Positions 17,618 through 26,415 of a stretch of 29,601 bases of DNA are shown here, piece by piece. Position 1 is the first letter of the stretch, and the number at the start of each line of letters is the position of its first letter. A program made the position numbers and the translations under genes. The notes below the pieces were generated by a model. The model was not told where the DNA came from. It saw only the letters and a list, made by a program, of their open reading frames with translations, and ran no database searches. The DNA comes from Sphingobacteriia bacterium (GTDB lineage Bacteria > Bacteroidota > Bacteroidia > Chitinophagales > Chitinophagaceae), in assembly GCA_004294465.1 (NCBI GenBank), contig REAV01000071.1, forward strand, positions 1 through 29,601, read 5' to 3'.

Positions 17618-18400
17618 TTAAATCTTAAGTTTTAAAATTACTGTAGTTCCAACTCCCAATGAACTTTTTATTTCAACATCTGTATTAATCATTTTTGCCC
17701 TGGAATAAATATTTTCTAGCCCAATTCCTTGTCTCTCTTTTCTTATAGTGGATGTATCAAAACCTACTCCGTCATCGATTATTGTAATACTAATAGTTTT
17801 ATTGTCATTTTCAATTACAATATCGATATTTTTTGCAGATGCGTGGGTAATGATATTATTAATTATTTCCTGAATCATTCTAAAAATGATGATATCTTTT
17901 CCTACTATAAACCCTTCAAAATCTTCGGCATGTGGAGATGTAAAGCTTGTAGTATATTTTCCAGTTCTTTCAATTGTGTGTAATAATTGAATGATAGATT
18001 CATGTAATCCTATTTGGTGAAAACTGTTGTTTTTTAAATTGTGGCTGATACCTCTTAAATCTGAGACTGCTTTCCCCAATAATTCATCAATAAGCTCAGT
18101 TCTAGATTCAAAGGTTTCTTTGGTTAACTGAATATTACTTATTTTGGCCAAGGAAAGTATTTGACCAACATTATCATGAATTTCATAGGCAATATAGGAA
18201 AGTGTTTGCTCTTGTATTTCTATTTGTGTTTTTAGTAAGGTTTGTTCAAAAAGATTTTTTAATTCTTCTTTTTCTTGTTGATTTTTTCTTTGTCTACGTA
18301 GAAATAAAAAAACCAATACTAAAAGAAATACCCCAATTAAAACTAAGAATACAGACGCAACAATAATGGTAATTAATATTTCTTGCTGTTGTTCCGGCAT
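17618..18400 (-). CDS. Histidine kinase (HisKA_3/NarX type) without a sensory domain
   Basis: This 260-residue kinase has one transmembrane helix (about 9-34), a short coiled linker, a HisKA_3 dimerisation helix with phospho-acceptor His75 (AYEIHDNVGQ), and a HATPase_c domain: N box EIINNIITHASAKNI, G1 DDGVGFD, G2 QGIGLENIYSRA, and the final GTTVILKLKI. Only about eight residues precede the membrane helix, so it has no periplasmic or PAS/GAF sensor of its own and must get its signal from the membrane or a partner. Its start lies 28 nt inside the preceding membrane protein gene, which makes that protein the likely partner. Confidence 0.92.
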   Translation of the reverse strand: MPEQQQEILITIIVASVFLVLIGVFLLVLVFLFLRRQRKNQQEKEELKNLFEQTLLKTQIEIQEQTLSYIAYEIHDNVGQILSLAKISNIQLTKETFESRTELIDELLGKAVSDLRGISHNLKNNSFHQIGLHESIIQLLHTIERTGKYTTSFTSPHAEDFEGFIVGKDIIIFRMIQEIINNIITHASAKNIDIVIENDNKTISITIIDDGVGFDTSTIRKERQGIGLENIYSRAKMINTDVEIKSSLGVGTTVILKLKI

Positions 18401-19023
18401 AGTATAAATGAAAAAATAAAAGCTGAATATAATATTACATTTAAACTCTGGTTGATAGTTCCATAAATTTTCTTCCCTTCTATTTGCATATCGAAACTAC
18501 GTAAGTATTCAAAAAGAGCATTGATAATCACAGATCCAAGATAAAAGAGTAATAAGCCTGTACAAACCCAGAAAAAGGGTTGTTTGGTAAGTGTGTTTTC
18601 CAAATATTCTGGTAAAACGGATTCATAAAAAAATAAACAACAAAAAACAACAATAAAAAATGACCCTAACAAGAAAGTGTACGTGTGAAATTTTTCAATT
18701 CCTTGATAATACATTAGATTAATAAATACTGCTATAATATATAGCGGCATGAAAGCTATACTTAATAATTTAAAGTTGGTTTTCCGATAATGCTTATAAA
18801 ACAGGAATGAATAAAAAATAAATTCAAATGTGGTGAATACATTGTATAATAAATAATTTTTTATTCCATGTGCTGTCATCCAAAGACCAGTAAGTTCAAT
18901 TACTAATGTCAATAATAAAAAGGGAAGAAAGTATTTTAAATCGGTGTTTTTAAGTGTTTTAAATAGAAATAAGCACACTAAAAAACTGCTGGCTTGCACC
19001 AGCAGATATATGGATGATAACAT
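18373..19023 (-). CDS. Multi-pass membrane protein next to the histidine kinase, function unknown
   Basis: This 216-residue, strongly hydrophobic protein has about six or seven transmembrane segments: YLLVQASSFLVCLFLF, YFLPFLLLTLVIELTGLWM, LYNVFTTFEFIFYSFLFY, LLSIAFMPLYIIAVFINLMY, a long FLLGSFFIVVFCCLFFY, VCTGLLLFYLGSVIINALF, and VILYSAFIFSFILC. I recognise no enzyme motif. The overlap of 28 nt with the downstream kinase, which itself lacks a sensor, suggests a membrane input module for the two-component system. The number and placing of segments is by eye. Confidence 0.8.
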   Translation of the reverse strand: MLSSIYLLVQASSFLVCLFLFKTLKNTDLKYFLPFLLLTLVIELTGLWMTAHGIKNYLLYNVFTTFEFIFYSFLFYKHYRKTNFKLLSIAFMPLYIIAVFINLMYYQGIEKFHTYTFLLGSFFIVVFCCLFFYESVLPEYLENTLTKQPFFWVCTGLLLFYLGSVIINALFEYLRSFDMQIEGKKIYGTINQSLNVILYSAFIFSFILCRNNSKKY

Positions 19024-19056
19024 TAAAGGATCGCTTTTATGGAAAGGTAGTAAAAA

Positions 19057-19557
19057 CTATGGCCAAATATTACCATGGTTAAAATAATTTGAACCTTCGT
19101 CTAATACATCATTTGCTGCTTGGCTCTTGATATTACCAGTTTTTTTATTTTTGTTCTTACCCATGAAAAATACAGTAACCCTGCCAATATCTGATTTTTT
19201 TACAGCCGTTTTTTCATCGTAAACTCCAAAGCTTACATAAACACTATCCGATTTATATTTTCTTTTCAATAAATCCATGTAGTTGCGTAAATCTTTGGTA
19301 GAAAAAGCTATGTATTGAGAAGCATTTTTGGTTTTATAAGTTTCATGAAACTTTTCTCCCATGCGTTCTGCCGCTTCTTTTGAAATTAAGCCTCTAATAG
19401 TATTACCTGCAGCCTGAGCAGAAATATTACCTTCATCAAATTCATTTTCAACGCTTTCTTCAATAACTTCTTCTTGTGCTTTCTGACAAGATACTAACGT
19501 TAAACTAGCTAAAACCATAGTTATTGTTAGTAATCTGATGTTGAAATACTTTTTCAT
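19057..19557 (-). CDS. Putative surface or periplasmic lipoprotein
   Basis: This 166-residue protein begins MKKYFNIRLLTITMVLASL and has a clear lipobox LVSC (Cys24), so it should be lipid-anchored. I chose ATG 19557 because the signal peptide starts there; the frame is open 15 codons further up. After the Cys comes an acidic stretch (QKAQEEVIEESVENEFDEG), loosely like the acidic lipoprotein export signals that send Bacteroidota lipoproteins to the cell surface. The rest contains KYKSDSVYVSFGVYDEK and GRVTVFFMGKNKNKK, both beta-like, with a basic patch. No family is recognised. It lies 33 nt upstream of the membrane protein gene and may be the first gene of the TCS-porZ train. Confidence 0.75.
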   Translation of the reverse strand: MKKYFNIRLLTITMVLASLTLVSCQKAQEEVIEESVENEFDEGNISAQAAGNTIRGLISKEAAERMGEKFHETYKTKNASQYIAFSTKDLRNYMDLLKRKYKSDSVYVSFGVYDEKTAVKKSDIGRVTVFFMGKNKNKKTGNIKSQAANDVLDEGSNYFNHGNIWP

Positions 19558-19810
19558 AGAAATAATTTTAATTGTGTGCTTGATCGTTGCTCTATAACGC
19601 AAATTACATTAAAGGAGTATAGTTTGTTATGACATCTATCATATTTCAATAAAACATTATTTATAATAATTTGAAATACATGTATATGTGTTTAGCACTA
19701 CAAAAAATACGGTGAAATAACGCTTAAAAAACTAACTGATTTTTGAGCTGATTTCATTATTTCAGCTTTATTTATAGTAGACTATTGGCGAATAATCTTA
19801 AACTAACAAC
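19558..19810. other. 253-nt AT-rich intergenic region
   Basis: This gap separates the ABC permease (ending at 19811) from the lipoprotein start, both on the minus strand. It contains an AGCTGA / TCAGCT stem (19746-19767) with a poor, delayed T-run on the minus side, a weak terminator candidate for the ABC unit, and an 8-bp inverted repeat TATTTCAA / TTGAAATA (19642-19678). It must also hold the lipoprotein promoter; I see no exact TAnnTTTG box, only a near-match TAATTTG (minus strand) close to 19600. No coding sequence is apparent. Confidence 0.35.
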
Positions 19811-20995
19811 TTATTGATAAATATGCTTTTTAATGGTACGGTGATTCACCCACCATATCAACACCAATAAAAATAAGGCCGCAAAAGCTGTTATTGGAGA
19901 AATGAAAAAGTCAATAAAAATAGACTGTTTCGTTAATGAGGTTTTAAGCAAAAATTGAAGAATCATTACCAGTAGCAATGCCCCAAAGATTAGCCAACAA
20001 TAGATTGGAAAAAATTTTCTCATTAAGAATCTACTCAATTGTTTGGGCGAAGTTCCTAATCGTATCAAGCGTTTTATTTCAATTTTACTATTGGCAATTG
20101 TTATTTGTATAAATAAAGTAAATACCAACAGCGCAAATAGGAATAATACAATTCCTGTAAATCCAGCAATTCTTACTACTGCATCAACCACTTTTCTATA
20201 TTTACTGAATCTGGTTTTATCGGAATCGGTGGTTAATTGATTTTCATGTAAAAATTGAGTGAGTATTGGATTTCCAGGGTCCTTTGTTCTGATAACAAGT
20301 CTTGAGACTGATTGATTGCTATCCGAAGCATATAAATTGTTTCCCCAATTCATAAACTCATTTGGTATAATCATGGAAGATATTCGATCACTAAATCCTA
20401 CAATTTTACCATTGAAAGATCTACTGCCATTTTTACCATAAATAGTTACTTTAAAGAGAATCATTTTTACTACAGCAGGAGTAAGTTGTGGTAAATTTTG
20501 GGATAATGAAAATTGAAAATTATAAAAATCCAAAAACATAGATGGAATAATAATGGGAACATATGGAGATTGTTCATTCCATGTCCAATTTGTTCCATTC
20601 AAATCAATAAAATCGGCAGGTACACTTTCAAATGAAATATCAGTATAAAAGGGGAATCGTTCACTATTGCTTTCGATACTGGCTTTATACCTGCTTGGGG
20701 TTAAGAGTCCAACTGCATCAATGAAGGGTTGTGCTTTGATTCTTTTAATGATACTATCTCCCAACTGGGTATTACCCAAAGTAGCATCTGTCATTTCTTT
20801 GTTGATCACTAGAAAATTAGCAATACTATCTCTGTTTGATTTGCTATTTAATAACTGATTATAGTTTACTTGAAGTTGAACTGAAATCAATAAAAGTAAA
20901 ATTGCTACAAACAATCCAATGATGGCGGTAATCAATTTAGTTTTGCCAGAACTGTCTCGAATAATTTTGCCTAAAATAGTATTTAGCTGATTCAT
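19811..20995 (-). CDS. FtsX-like ABC transporter permease
   Basis: This 394-residue permease has the FtsX/MacB layout: one N-terminal transmembrane helix (about 21-44), a large extracytoplasmic region (about 45-275), then three C-terminal helices around 278-303, 330-352 and 365-385. The segment TIANSKIEIKRLIRLGTSPKQLSRFLMRKF between helices two and three is the coupling region typical of FtsX, with an EIKxLxxLGxS pattern. The start ATG follows the ATPase stop with no gap (TAA then ATG), so the two form one transporter. FtsX-like permeases do not usually move substrates through the membrane; they transmit force or extract lipoproteins. The cargo or partner is unknown; the upstream DUF4836 lipoprotein is a candidate. 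Confidence 0.85.
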   Translation of the reverse strand: MNQLNTILGKIIRDSSGKTKLITAIIGLFVAILLLLISVQLQVNYNQLLNSKSNRDSIANFLVINKEMTDATLGNTQLGDSIIKRIKAQPFIDAVGLLTPSRYKASIESNSERFPFYTDISFESVPADFIDLNGTNWTWNEQSPYVPIIIPSMFLDFYNFQFSLSQNLPQLTPAVVKMILFKVTIYGKNGSRSFNGKIVGFSDRISSMIIPNEFMNWGNNLYASDSNQSVSRLVIRTKDPGNPILTQFLHENQLTTDSDKTRFSKYRKVVDAVVRIAGFTGIVLFLFALLVFTLFIQITIANSKIEIKRLIRLGTSPKQLSRFLMRKFFPIYCWLIFGALLLVMILQFLLKTSLTKQSIFIDFFISPITAFAALFLLVLIWWVNHRTIKKHIYQ

Positions 20996-21640
20996 TTATA
21001 AATACAATGTTCTTGAATAAATAAATGATTGATCATCGTTTAAGTCTGTCAAAACGAAACCTGCATTTCGCTTATTGCATTCTTCATTAATCAATTGAAT
21101 GGCCAAATGCTGATTCTCCAGATCCAAATGACTGAATGGTTCATCCATTAAAAGCCAATCAAACGGCTGTATCAATGCCCTAATGATGCAAATTCTCTGT
21201 TGTTCACCATAACTGCAGGTAGAAGCGGATTGGTCTAGAATCCCCCGAATTCCCAGTAATTGAGCCATTTCTTCAATCTTTGAAGATTCGTAAAATGGAG
21301 TTTGCAGTATTCTTTTTAATTCTATATTTTCTCTCGCTGTTAATTGTTCAAATAATTGTAAGTCCTGGAAAATAATACTTATGCTCAATTGCCTTTGAAT
21401 GGCAACTTGATCAGCATTGAATTGTTTAATATCCTTTCCGTTAAATTGAATTACACCGTCATAATCATTTCTTAGTCCATATAACTGATGAATCAACGTT
21501 GTTTTTCCGGTACCACTTGGAGCAGTAATTTTTATTCTTTCTCCTGATTTAAATTGAACATGCTTGTTCCATATTTCAGAGCCTTTCTCCCTTTTTTTTT
21601 CTTTTAAAGGGAATGGCATTACTTGATTTAGTTCAAACAT
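20996..21640 (-). CDS. ABC transporter ATPase with atypical signature and H-loop
   Basis: This 214-residue nucleotide-binding domain pairs with the FtsX-like permease. Walker A is APSGTGKTT (40-48), the Q-loop is IIFQDLQLF (Gln92), and Walker B with catalytic Glu is WLLMDEPFSHLD (Glu167). The signature motif, normally LSGGQ, is CSYGEQQR (142-149). The H-loop His is missing: the corresponding strand reads FVLTDLNDD, with Asp at about 199. The first strand is also odd: the A-loop region is short and rich in Lys/Glu. The two changes suggest low or altered ATPase cycling. It lies 10 nt downstream of the DUF4836 lipoprotein gene and abuts the permease gene. Confidence 0.88.
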   Translation of the reverse strand: MFELNQVMPFPLKEKKREKGSEIWNKHVQFKSGERIKITAPSGTGKTTLIHQLYGLRNDYDGVIQFNGKDIKQFNADQVAIQRQLSISIIFQDLQLFEQLTARENIELKRILQTPFYESSKIEEMAQLLGIRGILDQSASTCSYGEQQRICIIRALIQPFDWLLMDEPFSHLDLENQHLAIQLINEECNKRNAGFVLTDLNDDQSFIYSRTLYL

Positions 21641-21650
21641 TGGTAAATCA

Positions 21651-23381
21651 TTAATTGGCCCTTATAACTGCTGGAACACCTGTTGGAAATAATTTTTCTT
21701 CCATTTCTTTCTCGCGCTTAGCTTGAAGTCTGGCATCCACAGCAATATTGGTAAACAAACTCATAAGTGTTACCAAGCTATTTTGTTTTTCATTTTGCAT
21801 TCTCACTTCAAAAATTGCTTTAATTGATCCTCCTGAATAATTTTCTGAACTTCCAAGAATATCTTTTACCGTATTTTTTGCTGTAATCATCGATTGGTGA
21901 TAACCATCAGTTGAATCCTTAATAAAACCATTTACAGTATTTGCTACATCAATATAAATTACTGTAGACTTTCCTTTAAAATAATCCAAGGCTTCTTTAT
22001 TAATTACTGATTTATTGGTAGAAGCAATATATTGAGCATAAGTAATAGAGTCACTTGCAAGAATTAAATTTTGGTCATTTGCAACTAAGAATAGCCCCAT
22101 GGTTCTTAATAAATCGGCACCTTTATATTCATTTCCTTTTTTCTGAATTGTACCCATTTCAACAGCCTTATCCATTAACTTTTTAAAATTGTCTTTATTC
22201 CCAATCGGGATATTCATGATCATTTTTCCAATCTGTTTTTGTTTCGACAAGAACAATTCATCTATTCTTTGTTGAGGTTCAGTAGCACCAATTCCAATAT
22301 CTGAAACAATTACTGCAATATCTCCTTTAACAGCACCGTACAAATCTCCACTACTGATTCCTGATTTTTTCAAAAATTCATTTACAATTCCCTCTACTTC
22401 TAATTGTTGTAAGACACCTCCAAAAATGGCTGGATTAAAGGAAGCCATCATAATGGCATTGATGTTTTTTGAAGGATAATTTTCCAATAAGGAAAGATTT
22501 ACGGTTGGGCCTGCATATTTAGATAAGATACTTCCTAAAAAAGGGTTGGTATAGGTAGAAGACTTTACAACGATTTTACCTTCCTCGAAAGCAAGTGTAG
22601 CAGTTGTATAATTGTCCTTGGTTAGCTCTTCTAGTTTAGGAAGTTCTAATGGCATTCCAGTTAAGTTGCCTAATAAATTATTCGATGAGCTAAATAAATA
22701 TCCTTCTGCATTGGTCTTGAACATTTCTCCGAAACCCTTTACAGACATAATAGAAGCTTCTTCTTTTTGGGTAAATAGCCTATTTGCTTCAGCGATCATT
22801 TCTTTGCTAGAATTGCCTTTGCTAGGAACAATAAATTTCATTTGAATAGAATCATAATAGGGCTTAACATTTTGGGTGTAAAACATGGCAAGTACATGCT
22901 CTTTATCCCAGGCTAATAAAGAATTTTCTTTATTGTCAATATAATTAAATGCTTTTTCTTCTTGAATATTTTTATTGCTTGAATAGTCGCTTGATTTGAT
23001 AAATGAAGCTAATTTATCTTTATCACTAATGCTAGCAAGTACATTCATTATAGTAACATCTGAATTATCTGCAGCTTTTTTTCTAACAACAAAAAAATGT
23101 ATTTTTTCTTTCCAATTGATCCCAGCATTTGCACGTAAGTCGTCAATGATTTTTCTATCTTTTTTACTGGAAGTATCTTTTTCAAAGATTTTGCTTAAAA
23201 TGGTATCAATAGATATACCATCACTTTGAAGTTTGTCTTTTAATGAATATGCGTTTAGTGAAACAACCGCTATTGCATCTTTAGGAATTAATTTGGTTTC
23301 TTTCGGGGCATTGTTTTTACAAGCAACTAAGCTACCAGAAAGTAAAAACGCGAGCACTACATAATGTAAAGACTTCTTCAT
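21651..23381 (-). CDS. DUF4836 family lipoprotein
   Basis: This 576-residue lipoprotein has signal MKKSLHYVVLAFLLSGSLVAC with the Cys at position 21, and a mature part typical of DUF4836: IPKDAIAVVSLNAYSLKDKL, a repeat-like middle with ASFNPAIFGGVLQQLEVEGIV and GDIAVIVSDIG, and FLVANDQNLILASDS near 430. DUF4836 is a Bacteroidota family of unknown function, expected in the periplasm or outer membrane. It stands first in a tight unit with the ATPase (10 nt) and permease (0 nt), which suggests a joint job such as lipoprotein or envelope handling. Its leader carries two inverted repeats. Confidence 0.85.
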   Translation of the reverse strand: MKKSLHYVVLAFLLSGSLVACKNNAPKETKLIPKDAIAVVSLNAYSLKDKLQSDGISIDTILSKIFEKDTSSKKDRKIIDDLRANAGINWKEKIHFFVVRKKAADNSDVTIMNVLASISDKDKLASFIKSSDYSSNKNIQEEKAFNYIDNKENSLLAWDKEHVLAMFYTQNVKPYYDSIQMKFIVPSKGNSSKEMIAEANRLFTQKEEASIMSVKGFGEMFKTNAEGYLFSSSNNLLGNLTGMPLELPKLEELTKDNYTTATLAFEEGKIVVKSSTYTNPFLGSILSKYAGPTVNLSLLENYPSKNINAIMMASFNPAIFGGVLQQLEVEGIVNEFLKKSGISSGDLYGAVKGDIAVIVSDIGIGATEPQQRIDELFLSKQKQIGKMIMNIPIGNKDNFKKLMDKAVEMGTIQKKGNEYKGADLLRTMGLFLVANDQNLILASDSITYAQYIASTNKSVINKEALDYFKGKSTVIYIDVANTVNGFIKDSTDGYHQSMITAKNTVKDILGSSENYSGGSIKAIFEVRMQNEKQNSLVTLMSLFTNIAVDARLQAKREKEMEEKLFPTGVPAVIRAN

Positions 23382-23382
23382 A

Positions 23383-23399
23383 ACTGTATTTTATACAGT
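23383..23399 (-). promoter_or_regulatory. Inverted repeat against the DUF4836 start codon
   Basis: ACTGTAT and ATACAGT form a perfect 7-bp inverted repeat with a 3-nt spacer, ending one base before the ATG on the minus strand, so it covers the ribosome-binding position. Just upstream (23406-23431), AACCC-GCTAA and TTAGC-GGGTT can form a second, bulged stem in the same 63-nt gap. The pair might act as an operator or as RNA structure affecting translation. Confidence 0.35.
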
Positions 23400-23444
23400 G
23401 AAGTTAACCCTTTAGCTAATTTTAGCGGGTTTTAAAGGATATTA

Positions 23445-26414
23445 TTACAATAATGCCTGATAAATGGCTTCCTGAATGTTTGAACGAACATTCAATTGAC
23501 TTAGTTTATTATTGTTTCTAGTTGGCGTTACTCTATTAGAAAGAAAAATGTAGACCAATTCTTTGTCTGGGTCTACCCAAACACAAGTACCAGTAAATCC
23601 TGTATGACCAAAACTGTTCGATGAGACCGATTTAGAAGGGTAAGGGTCCTTTCTTGTTAAATTGTCTTTTTCAGGTTTGTCAAAGCCAAGGCCTCTTCTA
23701 CTTATTTCGCTATTGTATGCTGTAAATAATTGTATGGTTTCTTTCTTAAATAACTGAATACCGTTTAAAGTTCCGCCATTTAATAACAATTGGTACAATT
23801 GTGCTAAATCTTTTGCATTGCTAAATAAACCAGCATGACCAGCAACACCACCAAATAAGGATGCACCTTCGTCATGCACATCTCCGCGTATTAATTGACC
23901 TCTAAAATGCTTTTCTTCTTCTGTAGGAACAATTGAGTTTAGTGTAAATCTTTCTCTAGGATTAAACCCAGTAGTTGTCATTTGTAATGGCTTGTAAATA
24001 TTTTTTTGTACATACTCATTCAAAGGCAAACCACTTAATGCTTCCACGATTTTTCCTAAAAAAATAAAATCATTATCGCTATAAACATATTTGCCCGCTG
24101 GAGTTAACTTGCTTTGCAAAATTCTTTTGTACAAACTGTCTTGCCAATCATTTCTGAGGTATACATTTTCTGCCACTCTACTTGTAAAGCCTATAGTGGG
24201 TGTAGTTGAAAAGTAATCTGGTAGAGGTTTTCCGGAAACCGAATCAATTAATTCTTTGTAAAATGGAATGAACGGATTTAATCCAGCCTGGTGCAACAAA
24301 ATATCTTTTATTTTCAATCCAGCCTTATCAGATCCTTTCACCCAAGGTAAGTAATCGCCTAAGGTTTTTTCTAATGAGATCCTTCCTTCTTCATACAATT
24401 TCATAATGGATACTGTAGTTGCAGAAACTTTTGTTACTGAAGCTAAATCATAAATCATGTTGGTATTGATGGATTCCTGCTGATCGAAATTGGTATATCC
24501 AAATGCCTTTTCATAAGCTATCTTACCTTTTCTGGCAACCAGTACAACGCATCCTGGGAATGCACCTTTATTGATGGCATCGGTAACAATTGCATCTATT
24601 TGCTGGAGTTTACTACTATTCAATCCTGCAGCTTCTGGTGTAGAAAAGGCAAATTGAGGATTGAAAGGAATACTTGTTCCAAATAACAAATTGGGTGCTA
24701 CAGTTACTGGTAGAATTCCTTTTGCCTGATTTGCTCCTGTTAAAACATCATAAGTGGCCAACTGAGTTAGGTCATCATCTTCATAACTCACCAGTAAATT
24801 TGGCGCATTGCTACAATTTGATACAGCATATGGATTTCCAAAAAATACAGTTGTTGTTTTACTGCTTTGTAATTGATTCAATAAATATACAGTTGATGAA
24901 CTTAATCCAAAATTATTCGCAGGTCTTCTACTGTAATTATGAAGACCAATTACAATTGCGTCATAATTTTTTGATTGAATCAATTGAATGAGTTTTATTG
25001 CTGCACTACTATCAGACTTGTCAGCAGGAATAATATTGGCAGATTGATCATCCATCAATTGCTTGCCAATAACCGCTTTTGAAGCAAATTGATAAATAGT
25101 GGCATTCAATTCTGTTTCCATTTTTGTTGCAATGAAATTTTTTCCTGCAGCGCCGATGGAGATATAGGCAATCTTTTTTTGTTTATCAATTGGAAAGGGG
25201 GCGGCATCATTTTTTCGTAGTAAGGTAATTGCATTCTTACTAAGTGCAGCTCTGATAATATTAGTTTGAACATTCAGGTCTTTCACTAAATTGTTGGTAT
25301 CAATGGGTTGAACATTATTCAATCCCAGATTGTATTTTGCTAGTAATACTTTTTTTACCCGTTCATTAATTTCATCCCAGCTTAATCGGCCTTCTTTTAT
25401 GGCTGCTCTTATTTTTGTAATGGTTCCAGGAACATCGCCAGGTAAACAAAGCATATCGTTTCCTGCAATCAATGCTTGCACGGATGCTTCGCCAGCAGGG
25501 AAAAATTTAGTAATCCCTTTCATCTCTAGTGCATCAGTAAATGTGAGCCCTTTAAAACCCAATTCTGTTTTTAATAAATCAGTTACATTTTTCCTTGAAA
25601 GTGTTGTTGCTAAATTGGCAGTAGTATCTATTGAAGGAATATATAAATGCGCAATCATCATACTCCCAATGCCTCCTTTGATCAATTCTCTAAAAGGGTA
25701 TAATTCCAATGAATCTAATTGAGCTCTTGATTTATTGACTAAAGGCAGATCATAATGACTGTCTACTGCTACATCGCCATGTCCGGGGAAATGTTTACCA
25801 GTGGCCATTACGCCCACTTCCTGCATCCCTTTCATATAAGCCGTTCCAAATAATGCTACTTTATATTTGTCTTCGCCAAAGCTTCTATCATTAATAACCG
25901 GATTCATTGGATTATTATTGATGTCTATATCTGGAGCATAATTAACCTGAATGCCTAACCGTTTGCATTGTTCTCCAACTGCTTTACCAAATGAATGGAT
26001 TAATGAAGCATCATTTACAGCACCCATCATCAATTGACGTGGGTAATTAATGACACTATCTAAACGCATTCCCAAGCCCCACTCAGCATCGATACTGATC
26101 ATTAATGGCGTTTTGGCCATTTGTTGATATTGATTGGTTAAAACTGCTTGACGAACCGGTCCTCCTTGAAAAAAACATAGACCACCTACATTGTAATTTT
26201 TGATTAAGGCAGTTACTTCTGCAATATGATCCTGTCCTAAATTACTATGGGCCCTAATAATCATTAATTGGGCAATTCGCTGGTCTTTATTGAGTTTGCG
26301 AAACTGTTTTTTTACCCAACGTTTTGCTTCAGGGCTTTGCTCATAAAATTGTTGAGCATTCAATAATTGAATACTCGATATTAGTAGCAATAGTAAAAAA
26401 AATCGCTTGATCAT
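23445..26414 (-). CDS. Glycoside hydrolase family 3 / serine hydrolase fusion
   Basis: This 989-residue secreted protein has a signal peptide (MIKRFFLLLLLISSIQLLNAQ). The GH3 N-terminal domain (about 30-370) has KHFPGHGDVAVDSHYDLP (207-224) with the Asp-Ser-His of GH3 N-acetylglucosaminidases, and nucleophile Asp294 in FTDALEM. A linking domain follows (about 390-580). The C-terminal class C beta-lactamase-like domain (about 595-980) has SVTK (659-662), YSDND (Tyr778) where Tyr-Ser/Ala-Asn is usual, and HTG (937-939) for KTG. The likely role is removal of beta-GlcNAc from peptidoglycan fragments plus a peptidase or esterase activity. ATG 26414 is chosen because the signal starts there; a GTG seven codons up lies inside a hairpin. 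Confidence 0.9.
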   Translation of the reverse strand: MIKRFFLLLLLISSIQLLNAQQFYEQSPEAKRWVKKQFRKLNKDQRIAQLMIIRAHSNLGQDHIAEVTALIKNYNVGGLCFFQGGPVRQAVLTNQYQQMAKTPLMISIDAEWGLGMRLDSVINYPRQLMMGAVNDASLIHSFGKAVGEQCKRLGIQVNYAPDIDINNNPMNPVINDRSFGEDKYKVALFGTAYMKGMQEVGVMATGKHFPGHGDVAVDSHYDLPLVNKSRAQLDSLELYPFRELIKGGIGSMMIAHLYIPSIDTTANLATTLSRKNVTDLLKTELGFKGLTFTDALEMKGITKFFPAGEASVQALIAGNDMLCLPGDVPGTITKIRAAIKEGRLSWDEINERVKKVLLAKYNLGLNNVQPIDTNNLVKDLNVQTNIIRAALSKNAITLLRKNDAAPFPIDKQKKIAYISIGAAGKNFIATKMETELNATIYQFASKAVIGKQLMDDQSANIIPADKSDSSAAIKLIQLIQSKNYDAIVIGLHNYSRRPANNFGLSSSTVYLLNQLQSSKTTTVFFGNPYAVSNCSNAPNLLVSYEDDDLTQLATYDVLTGANQAKGILPVTVAPNLLFGTSIPFNPQFAFSTPEAAGLNSSKLQQIDAIVTDAINKGAFPGCVVLVARKGKIAYEKAFGYTNFDQQESINTNMIYDLASVTKVSATTVSIMKLYEEGRISLEKTLGDYLPWVKGSDKAGLKIKDILLHQAGLNPFIPFYKELIDSVSGKPLPDYFSTTPTIGFTSRVAENVYLRNDWQDSLYKRILQSKLTPAGKYVYSDNDFIFLGKIVEALSGLPLNEYVQKNIYKPLQMTTTGFNPRERFTLNSIVPTEEEKHFRGQLIRGDVHDEGASLFGGVAGHAGLFSNAKDLAQLYQLLLNGGTLNGIQLFKKETIQLFTAYNSEISRRGLGFDKPEKDNLTRKDPYPSKSVSSNSFGHTGFTGTCVWVDPDKELVYIFLSNRVTPTRNNNKLSQLNVRSNIQEAIYQALL

Positions 26415-26415
26415 T

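Noticed and set aside
24674..24991. 105-codon plus-strand frame opposite the GH3 fusion
   Set aside because: Antisense shadow of the linking domain; low-complexity Leu/His/Gln composition.
25330..25722. 130-codon plus-strand frame opposite the GH3 domain
   Set aside because: It lies entirely antisense to conserved GH3 sequence and has no recognisable motif.
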